64,000 nt of DNA from NCBI GenBank assembly GCA_934748015.1, contig CAKVHF010000003.1, positions 1 through 64,000 of the forward strand. The letters run 5' to 3'. Origin of the DNA: an uncultured Clostridia bacterium. Its GTDB lineage: Bacteria; Bacillota; Clostridia; Christensenellales; UBA1242. Position 1 is the stretch's first letter, and every line of letters begins with the position of its first letter. The notes under the pieces were generated by a model. It saw nothing but the letters and a program-made list of their open reading frames with translations. It was not told the DNA's origin and made no database searches. A program made the position numbers and the translations under genes. Below, one piece after another: positions 1 to 7,108 of this stretch.

Positions 1-60
1 GGGGTCGGGGTAGTCGGGTACCCTGCCCGACACGGAGCCGAGTCCACTCATCCCTACCAT
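1..60 (+). ncRNA. 3' end of a GC-rich structured RNA, identity unknown
   Basis: The first ~60 bases are far richer in G+C than anything else in the window, as expected of a structural RNA in an AT-rich genome. They contain a perfect 6-bp hairpin (GTCGGG, 7-nt loop, CCCGAC, about positions 14-32) and an outer GGTAG/CTACC pairing, and run into an intrinsic terminator on the plus strand. No plus-strand reading frame looks protein-like. The segment does not match what I remember of the 3' ends of tRNA, 5S rRNA, tmRNA, RNase P RNA or SRP RNA, so I leave it unnamed. The 5' part lies outside the window. The minus strand cannot be ruled out. Confidence 0.4.
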
Positions 61-65
61 AAAAC

Positions 66-90
66 AAATCAGCATTTGGCTGATTTTTTT
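66..90 (+). terminator. intrinsic terminator after the GC-rich RNA
   Basis: Perfect 8-bp stem AAATCAGC / GCTGATTT with a 5-nt loop, followed by an uninterrupted T run. It ends the plus-strand transcript entering from the left edge. Confidence 0.8.
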
Positions 91-317
91 GTTTATCCCC
101 CACCTTAATGTGCTTATTCTTAAGCACATGCATTGTGATAACAATGCTATCAGAGTGGAAAATAAAAAAACAAATACTTATCTACTCGGAAAATCCATCC
201 AACACCTAATGTGTTTTTAAGTATTTGTTTATGTTATTATAGATTGATAATTGAAATTTGTCAAATATAATATCTGACATAACTATTTATTAATTGGCAA
301 TTCGTTACTTGATCCTC
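91..317. other. intergenic region, no gene seen
   Basis: No reading frame here has a ribosome site or protein-like composition. The only clear structure is the long inverted repeat at 168-230, listed as the terminator of the adjacent lipoprotein gene. Confidence 0.5.
161..230 (-). terminator. long-stem terminator downstream of the lipoprotein at 318-947
   Basis: A perfect 13-bp inverted repeat, AAACAAATACTTA (168-180) and TAAGTATTTGTTT (218-230), encloses a ~37-nt loop. Read on the minus strand the second arm runs straight into a T-rich tract. The long apical loop is unusual for an intrinsic terminator. Confidence 0.55.
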
Positions 318-947
318 TTATTTCATCCTATAATAATAAGTATAAGTATTATTGCGAGAAGAATCAGCCTTCTCAACAAACAATTTAAACAAATATCCGT
401 TTGCCGAAGTACTATACTCATAACGAATCTCAAAAGTATATACCGATCCTCTTACAAAGTTGCCTTTGTCATCAGTGTCTGTGTTGGTTACATAATATAT
501 CTTGTATAGTCTACTTGGATTATCGCCAAAATAGTCTGAAATGTTATCTTTTTGTTCTATATTAAACCAGAATTCACTTGATGATGATGATGACATATAA
601 GTTTTCGTCACACCAAAATATCCATTATAGTTAGTCTTAAAATAATCCAAATATATTTCTGCATTTTGATCTAAGACACTTGGCTCTTCACATGCTTGAG
701 AAAATGAATAACCATCGTTAAACCAAGAATCGCTGGACGATATCGCACCCGTCAACCCTACTGGTGCAGTTAACCCAGACAACCCTACTGCAGACAATTC
801 TGTCTCAGTAAACCACTTAGTGCTATCATGTGTAGGCGGATTACTATTGCCATTGCCACCATCTTCACCACAACCACAGAAAAACAATGCTGGGATAATT
901 AATATAATCGCAATGAGTAAATTTAGAAATTTAGTTTTTTTGTTCAT
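318..947 (-). CDS. putative lipoprotein, unknown function
   Basis: A 209-residue protein that I do not recognise. The N-terminus has two lysines, a hydrophobic segment (about residues 8-23) and a lipobox-like F-C-G-C in which Cys26 is the likely lipidated residue. A Gly/Asn/Asp-rich linker follows. The mature part is rich in Ser, Tyr and Asn and has no motif I can name. The ATG at 947 sits behind a strong AAGGAGGG site. It is the last of three minus-strand lipoprotein genes in a row and has its own terminator, so it may be a separate transcript. It is probably attached to the outer face of the membrane. Confidence 0.75.
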   Translation of the reverse strand: MNKKTKFLNLLIAIILIIPALFFCGCGEDGGNGNSNPPTHDSTKWFTETELSAVGLSGLTAPVGLTGAISSSDSWFNDGYSFSQACEEPSVLDQNAEIYLDYFKTNYNGYFGVTKTYMSSSSSSEFWFNIEQKDNISDYFGDNPSRLYKIYYVTNTDTDDKGNFVRGSVYTFEIRYEYSTSANGYLFKLFVEKADSSRNNTYTYYYRMK

Positions 948-1082
948 TAATACCCTCCTTAAATTTCACAATAAGTATATCATGTATAACAACAAAAGCA
1001 AAATATAATTAATAATTGTTAAAATATCAAGTTTCTGTACTTAATAATTTTGTTAATCAACAATATCAATCTTAACAAAAAG

Positions 1083-1110
1083 AAAAAGTGTATACAAAAT
1101 TGCATACACC
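1083..1110 (-). terminator. terminator after the lipoprotein at 1123-2043
   Basis: Inverted repeat GTGTAT (1088-1093) / ATACAC (1104-1109), followed on the minus strand by a T-rich tract (TTTTTCTTTTTG). It lies just past the stop codon. Confidence 0.65.
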
Positions 1111-1122
1111 CTTTCAGCTTTG

Positions 1123-2043
1123 TTAGATAGCATTGCCTTCTACATCCTGAAATTTCCATTCGTTTTGGTCTTTTACAAGTACAACATAAGTTTTGTCATT
1201 ATCTGTCTTTAATTTTACTTTGTACTTATTATCTGACAATTTCTTGATTTCGTATTTCTTGTATGTGTTGCCATCTTCAACCTCTACTTCTAGTTTAAGA
1301 TCAGACTTATTATTATTCCATTCGATTTCTATAGTTTTAACGGTTAAGCCAGCCTTGGTTGTATATTTATACTCTACTTCACCTTCTTCCAACTCTTGTT
1401 CGATCTTAACATAATGTGTAAGTGAGTCTTCGTCTATTGCATCAAAAGAATTGCTATCTGTTATAGCCAAAATATCACTTGTAAAGATCAATTTCAATTC
1501 CGCTTCATTCTCAACAACATCTTTTTTGGTTTCGCTCTCAATCTCTCTACTACCCACTACATTGTATGTTGCTGTTGCTTCGCCAGCACTATATTCCACG
1601 ATACCATAAATAAATGTTTTGGTCTCTGTTTCGATCTCGTCATCATCTATTTCGGTCTGTGTTCCTTCTTCCACTTCGTTATAAAACATTGTATAAGTCG
1701 TAGAAGATATTGTTATTTGCAACTTTTTGCTATACATATTGTGTGTAGCGTCCGTTGTCTTATCTACATCACTCATCACGGGTGCAACAGCCCCATTAAG
1801 CATTTCTTCAAACATAGATGTATATTCAATTATAGTTTCTTTAGTAGCGGTTGTCATAGCACCTAGAGATGTGCCATCGTTATCTTGTAGATAATTGGTT
1901 GCTGATATCATTCCCATAGCCAAAACATCTTGTATTTTGCTTGTGTTATCACTTCCGCAACTGCAAGATGTTAGCGAAAAAGAAGAAACAATAGCACTAA
2001 CGACCAATGCTAGACATAACAACATTTTTTTAATTTTTTTCAT
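1123..2043 (-). CDS. putative lipoprotein, unknown function
   Basis: I place the start at the ATG at 2043, preceded by ATAGGAGGG at good spacing. This gives 306 residues beginning MKKIKKMLL. An in-frame upstream extension exists but has no ribosome site. The signal sequence ends in the lipobox L-T-S-C with Cys27 as acceptor. The mature protein is rich in Glu, Asp, Lys and Thr, with alternating charged and hydrophobic residues that suggest beta-strands. Its length and layout resemble the generic extracytoplasmic lipoproteins of Clostridia, but no named family is evident. The next gene upstream on the same strand is another lipoprotein, with a terminator-like hairpin between them. Confidence 0.75.
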   Translation of the reverse strand: MKKIKKMLLCLALVVSAIVSSFSLTSCSCGSDNTSKIQDVLAMGMISATNYLQDNDGTSLGAMTTATKETIIEYTSMFEEMLNGAVAPVMSDVDKTTDATHNMYSKKLQITISSTTYTMFYNEVEEGTQTEIDDDEIETETKTFIYGIVEYSAGEATATYNVVGSREIESETKKDVVENEAELKLIFTSDILAITDSNSFDAIDEDSLTHYVKIEQELEEGEVEYKYTTKAGLTVKTIEIEWNNNKSDLKLEVEVEDGNTYKKYEIKKLSDNKYKVKLKTDNDKTYVVLVKDQNEWKFQDVEGNAI

Positions 2044-2164
2044 TTTCACCCTCCTATATAACATCAATGGCTTTGTTATTACGCAATCAAACATTGATGT
2101 CATATTTATTAATAACACACAAAATATTTATCTCCAAACAAAAAAAACATTTTAATAAATTTAC

Positions 2165-2208
2165 AAAAAATAAAATTTGTCGAAAATTGGCAACAGATTT
2201 TATTTTTT
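2165..2208. terminator. terminator after the 994-residue lipoprotein
   Basis: Arms 2165-2180 and 2193-2208 pair almost perfectly (A/T-rich stem, 12-nt loop) and carry T runs on both strands. It sits immediately past the stop at 2214. Confidence 0.55.
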
Positions 2209-2213
2209 ACATT

Positions 2214-5198
2214 TTAACCCCAAAACCTTCTACTTACTAACAATAGTGACAATTTGCTAGGGATAGTCGATGTGATATTAATAATGAAATTATTCGATGA
2301 ATTGATTGTAATATTATCTGACAATGTGTGATTGTTAGTGAAGATAGTTACATTATGGTCAAAAATCGCATTGATTGTCACTGCGGTATCACTAGCTATA
2401 TCCGATAGAAGTACAATATAATCAAACTTATAATTCTTGTTACAGATAGTCTGTAACTCAGCCAGAGACGAAACATTGGCTATTGTGCAACCACTACTGT
2501 CAGAACCAATAACTGCATCGCCATAGTCAAAATCTCGCAATATAATAACACCATTATTGGTTAACTTATACATACGGCTATCGGCACTATCCTGTGCGTC
2601 TATAATAGCTTGCGACATATCTACAACAACCTCTTCTGGGATTGTAATATTGCTTCTTAGCCCAAACTGAGTATGTGATATGCCTGTTTTTTTGATGACA
2701 ATTTTGCCATAATTACACTTGTATTCGGCATCAACCAACACTATGTCATTCAAAGCATTAACAAACTCGTCATAAGTTGTAACCTCTATTATTGCTGGTT
2801 GGACATAATAACCTATGTATCTTGTACCATAGACATACTTACTATCTGCATTCGCCTCAACACTAATAATATTAAATCTGCTATATACTACCCTAGGATA
2901 TGTAATCGTGTAATTATCTGTATCAATCGCTTGAGCTTCTACCTTAACAATCACATCGGGACGATTGCCTAAATTGTCTGCAGAATACACCAAAGTTGAT
3001 AGATCACCATCCTCATAAGCTGAATCTGTTGTGTGACAACATACGCCATCTAAGTTGGATCTGCTATAAATAGTACCTGATATATTGTTCGTCCAATCAT
3101 TATGAGAAATATTTGCATATATTTCACCATTATTGATTATCTGCCCTGTAGTTGCTATATCCACCATATACGACATTATACTCTTGTCTTCAGGATCATT
3201 ATAACTGGATTGTATTATTTTGCCATTATTGGTTATTGTTCCATGTATTGTGCAATTGCTTTTGATAATCCATGTACCAGTGACAGTTGTCTCTATATCT
3301 GCATAAATATGATCATTGGTGCTATATAGATCATAACCTATTATTAGTTTGCAGTAACCTGTATCGGATAAATAAGTACTTAAAGTGGAATAATCAGGCT
3401 TAGCAGATAGTACTGCTGGTGTCAAAGACACTATACTAGGCTCTATAGTATACTCATGCTCATAATATCCATAATAATACTTATTGTTCTTATCGCAAGT
3501 AACCCTTATCTTGTACGAACCAACATCTTTAGTTTCTTCGGACGCAAAGACAATATCATACTGATCACCTACCAACTTGTATCTACCTATAGAGTACATA
3601 TTGTTAGTAACTAAACTATTGGCAAATTGAACACTTGGGTTCTGACCTCTTCCATTGTATGCAAACTTCCAATCTAGATCTCCGCCCACTATACTTAACT
3701 CTGCATTAGGTCGAACAAAATCAAAATCTAACTCTTCTAGTGTAAGCTCTGAACGAACATGCACATTGTCCGCAATATTGTCTAAGTTGGCATTGGCATA
3801 AAGATTGCCGTTGCGGTTATCATAATTATCTCCAATAACCCTGCCTGCAGTCTCTACAAAGATATCTCCCTTATTGATTACTGTGCCGTTATTGTCTATA
3901 CTTCCGGTGTCTATTATCATTGTGCCACTGTTAATTATTGTACCATAATTGCAAACTACGCCATCTGTATTATTAACTGTATCTTTGCTAATATATGTTG
4001 TTCCTGCTAGTTCTATTGTTCTGCCCTGCTGAATGGTTATATCTCTTAGAAACCTTGTGCCATAAATTTTGATATTTTGATAATTAGGGTCACTCAAATA
4101 TGACATCATTTTGGATGCAGTATCGCTAGCATTGATTGTTATATTCGGTGAATAAATGTTAAAAGATATAGTCCTACTTCCATAATATCTATAATCATCT
4201 TCGGTTGCAGATACCACTATTTTTGCTTCGCCAACATTGATATTGTCTTGGTACTCCACTCTTAAGCCACTTATCTTAGAATTGCCACCAGTATATAATG
4301 TCACTGCTGGAGTAATAGGCTGAGTTGTATACTTAAGTGATATTGTATCTTGATTGTTATCAAACTTAGCAGTTATTGCATTGCTATTTATGTATATTCT
4401 GCGATAATACCCATTGAGCCAAGTCAGGTTATTTATGCCATTTATATCGCTATTGGTTATAATTTTACTATTAGAACTACTGGATGTAGAAATATATATT
4501 TTGCCATTGTTGTCGATAGTGGAAGTGTTATATACTACAACTCCACTATTAAGATATATTGTTCCGTTATTTTCAATTAAGTTTTTGTTGCGGAAAGTCA
4601 GTGTTTTCCCTTCTAATACAAGCGTACCATTGTTGATTATTGTGCCATTATTAATCGACTGAATATTGGATGCTGACACACTCTTCATTGTCACTTTTTT
4701 GCCTTGTGGGATTGTTATTGTTGTATCATTATCAATAACAAACTCTCCGTCTACAGCGATATCGGTGTAATTGACATCACTAAGCATTGATTGAAGTTGA
4801 TCAATTGTGGACACTGATACTGTCGCACCAGTAATAGCAAAATGTAATGTCACAGACCCAGTAAAATCATTGTTGCTTTCAGTTGCAGTGATGATGACAG
4901 AAGCTGTGCCAACATCTATATTATTGGCATATTGCAATATGAAGTCAGAATTGCTGGCAGTAAGAGTAGCAAAAACTTTGTCATCCTTAGTTATAACAAC
5001 ACTAGGAGTTTTTGCCACGCCATCATATATATAAGTCGTTGTTTGTAGTGTTGCAACACTATTGGTTAGCGATATTTTGCTAGTATTATTTGGATCTTTA
5101 GGATCAGCACCATCATCACAAGAGCAACCCATAACACATACTATACACGCCACAAAAACGACTAAAAATACGCCTATTTTTGCTATATATCTTTTCAT
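2214..5198 (-). CDS. large lipoprotein with YDG/MBG-like and NNGTI beta-helix modules
   Basis: 994 residues from the ATG at 5198 (ribosome site AAAGGAG). The lipobox V-M-G-C puts the lipid on Cys25. Two kinds of module then alternate. One is a YDG/MBG-like beta-domain: the first copy, about residues 50-125, has IYDGVAKTP and later DVGTASVIITAT; degenerate copies recur near residues 285-355, 520-600 and 760-830. The other is a stretch of N-N-G-T-[IL] repeats, typical of right-handed parallel beta-helices, each introduced by a segment like LxxxLSDxNYxxIxI. The design suggests a surface or matrix protein that binds glycans or other polymers. The gene starts 30 bp past the cls stop, so the two are probably cotranscribed. 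The exact ligand cannot be read from the sequence. Confidence 0.75.
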   Translation of the reverse strand: MKRYIAKIGVFLVVFVACIVCVMGCSCDDGADPKDPNNTSKISLTNSVATLQTTTYIYDGVAKTPSVVITKDDKVFATLTASNSDFILQYANNIDVGTASVIITATESNNDFTGSVTLHFAITGATVSVSTIDQLQSMLSDVNYTDIAVDGEFVIDNDTTITIPQGKKVTMKSVSASNIQSINNGTIINNGTLVLEGKTLTFRNKNLIENNGTIYLNSGVVVYNTSTIDNNGKIYISTSSSSNSKIITNSDINGINNLTWLNGYYRRIYINSNAITAKFDNNQDTISLKYTTQPITPAVTLYTGGNSKISGLRVEYQDNINVGEAKIVVSATEDDYRYYGSRTISFNIYSPNITINASDTASKMMSYLSDPNYQNIKIYGTRFLRDITIQQGRTIELAGTTYISKDTVNNTDGVVCNYGTIINSGTMIIDTGSIDNNGTVINKGDIFVETAGRVIGDNYDNRNGNLYANANLDNIADNVHVRSELTLEELDFDFVRPNAELSIVGGDLDWKFAYNGRGQNPSVQFANSLVTNNMYSIGRYKLVGDQYDIVFASEETKDVGSYKIRVTCDKNNKYYYGYYEHEYTIEPSIVSLTPAVLSAKPDYSTLSTYLSDTGYCKLIIGYDLYSTNDHIYADIETTVTGTWIIKSNCTIHGTITNNGKIIQSSYNDPEDKSIMSYMVDIATTGQIINNGEIYANISHNDWTNNISGTIYSRSNLDGVCCHTTDSAYEDGDLSTLVYSADNLGNRPDVIVKVEAQAIDTDNYTITYPRVVYSRFNIISVEANADSKYVYGTRYIGYYVQPAIIEVTTYDEFVNALNDIVLVDAEYKCNYGKIVIKKTGISHTQFGLRSNITIPEEVVVDMSQAIIDAQDSADSRMYKLTNNGVIILRDFDYGDAVIGSDSSGCTIANVSSLAELQTICNKNYKFDYIVLLSDIASDTAVTINAIFDHNVTIFTNNHTLSDNITINSSNNFIINITSTIPSKLSLLLVSRRFWG

Positions 5199-5228
5199 TT
5201 TAATCTCCTTTTGGGTCGTCAAAAACTT

Positions 5229-6746
5229 TTAAAACAATGGGGAGAATACCGCTATAAGACTGCACCAAATTCTAACAAAAATGTTAATTTTTGTATTTTC
5301 CAAACTTTGTTCTTCGGATGCCTCTATAATATCATCCATATCCTTTTTGATATCCGCAATGCAAGATGTCTTGTACATAAGAACACCGTCTTCGTAGTGG
5401 TGAACAAGGCTACGATAATCCCAATTCATTGTTCCTACCATAGCGACCTCATCATCCGCCAAGATCATTTTACCATGGATAAATCCCGGTGTATATTTGT
5501 ATACCTTAACTCCCGAACTAAATAATTGCTTATAGTTGGTTCTGGTCAATGCATACACAATCTTCTTATCTGGAATGTTAGGCACAACCAACTTAACATC
5601 AATGCCACGGCTTGATGCCATTTTTAGAGCATTGATCAATTGATAATCCACTATGAAATATGGCGTGGTTATTGTCACGCTATGTTTGGCTTGATTAATA
5701 ATATTTAGATATGTATTTTCACCTATCTGGTCAGTAAATATAGGCTTAGGCCCGTCACAAAATGGCTGAACAAAGCCGTCATTTTGTGCTGTGCATGTAT
5801 CCGCTATGATATAATCACTGTACATGTCTACACGCTTGGTCTGAGAATTGAACATCTGCAAAAACATTATAGTGAAATTGTCTACCGCCTTGCCGTATAG
5901 TCTTACGGCAGTGTCCTTCCAATAGCCATAAGGATGAGTGTAATTGACATACTCGTCACCAATATTAATGCCACCTGTATAACCTATTATGCCATCAATA
6001 ACAGTTATTTTGCGGTGGTCACGATTGTTGTGGATTGCGGAGATAATAGGGATAAATCTGTTGTATTTTATAACATTTATACCTATTTTGCGTAAGTGTC
6101 TGAAGAAGCCTTTAGGGACTTTGCCGATAGTGCCGATGTCATCCACCATCAATCTAACTTCAACGCCCTCTGCAATTTTTTCCTTAAGTATCTCTTCTAT
6201 TTCACTCCACATTTTGCCATCTTTAACATAGAAATATTCCATAAATATGAACTTTTTGGCTGTCTTAAGATCTATAAGAAGACTATGCAAAAACGTTTCA
6301 CCATTCTTAAGATATTTTACCTCTGTACCAGTATGCACAGGCATTGCACATTGATTGTAGATATACATATTTTTGTCTACATTGTCACCAATGGACTGAG
6401 TAACTTTGTCGGACTGTTGTTGATATTTTTTGCTAACTTTAATTGTTTTGCGATATATTCGCATCTGTCTATAAGATACAAACTTTTTGGAAAACAAGAT
6501 ATAACATGTTATACCCACTATAGGGAAAGCGAGGCACAAAACTAGCCAAGGGATCTTGTGTGACGGATTGGTTGTGTCATTGATAATCCTAACAAAGACA
6601 ACAAATCGCAAAACTAAAAGAAGATAGTGAAACCAGCCAACCAATGTTGAAAAATAGTACACTACAAATATCACAAATATTAATCTTAATAGCGTTGATA
6701 AAATCAACAACGTCTGTTTGTTAAATATTGTCTTAAGATATCTCAT
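5229..6746 (-). CDS. cls: cardiolipin synthase (phospholipase D family)
   Basis: Joins two phosphatidylglycerol molecules into cardiolipin and glycerol at the cytoplasmic membrane. The 505-residue length is usual for the Firmicutes enzyme. Hydrophobic segments fill roughly residues 12-85 (N-terminal membrane anchor). Both HKD motifs are intact: HRKITVIDG near residue 242 and HGKMILADD near residue 422, the latter followed by GTMNWDYRS. The ATG at 6746 has AAAGGA upstream. The gene lies directly upstream of the large modular lipoprotein in a likely two-gene operon. Family assignment is firm; the substrate is inferred from the family. Confidence 0.93.
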   Translation of the reverse strand: MRYLKTIFNKQTLLILSTLLRLIFVIFVVYYFSTLVGWFHYLLLVLRFVVFVRIINDTTNPSHKIPWLVLCLAFPIVGITCYILFSKKFVSYRQMRIYRKTIKVSKKYQQQSDKVTQSIGDNVDKNMYIYNQCAMPVHTGTEVKYLKNGETFLHSLLIDLKTAKKFIFMEYFYVKDGKMWSEIEEILKEKIAEGVEVRLMVDDIGTIGKVPKGFFRHLRKIGINVIKYNRFIPIISAIHNNRDHRKITVIDGIIGYTGGINIGDEYVNYTHPYGYWKDTAVRLYGKAVDNFTIMFLQMFNSQTKRVDMYSDYIIADTCTAQNDGFVQPFCDGPKPIFTDQIGENTYLNIINQAKHSVTITTPYFIVDYQLINALKMASSRGIDVKLVVPNIPDKKIVYALTRTNYKQLFSSGVKVYKYTPGFIHGKMILADDEVAMVGTMNWDYRSLVHHYEDGVLMYKTSCIADIKKDMDDIIEASEEQSLENTKINIFVRIWCSLIAVFSPLF

Positions 6747-7108
6747 CAGTCATTCCTTTTCTAAAGTAAAAAGACATTATGCAACTTCTTATTTATACTA
6801 GATTTGTCGGGTCAAATATTATATGGAAAACAATCGTATTAGTGTTTGTCCTCTAAATAAAATCTATGTGATGATGATATGTTCATGTATTAACAAATCT
6901 GTTATTACTAACGGCATCATAGATTTAATAAACATCAGTTGCTGACAAATGCCACCTTGTGTCGCTTGCCAACAACTTCCGATACTTTATTATACTTTAT
7001 TTTAATAAAAATATAGATTAATGTCTATTAAAAACACTTACCTTTTTTGCATCAAACAAAAAACATTGTGGTCAGTAAAAAGCTGTACCACAATGCTAAT
7101 GTCAGTAA
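6747..7108. other. intergenic region between cls and the ABC transporter
   Basis: 362 bases with no convincing gene. The region contains the ABC-transporter terminator (7056-7097) and a 9-bp inverted repeat AAATCTATG (6860-6868) / CATAGATTT (6918-6926) of unknown role. A cls promoter must lie here but I find no convincing match. Confidence 0.5.
7056..7097 (-). terminator. terminator of the ABC-FtsX gene
   Basis: Perfect stem CATTGTGGT (7064-7072) / ACCACAATG (7087-7095), followed on the minus strand by six T residues. Located just after the stop at 7109. Confidence 0.8.

Noticed and set aside
1..60. tRNA, tmRNA, 5S or RNase P 3' end
   Set aside because: No T-arm GTTCGA pattern, no tmRNA acceptor sequence, and no conserved RNase P 3' elements; naming it would be a guess.
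2214..5198. Nucleotide repeat array or CRISPR-like repeat
   Set aside because: The repetition is at protein level (NNGTI); DNA copies differ and spacing is irregular.
6096..6545. 149-codon plus-strand frame opposite cls
   Set aside because: Antisense to an intact cardiolipin synthase, Phe/Cys-rich, no family similarity.
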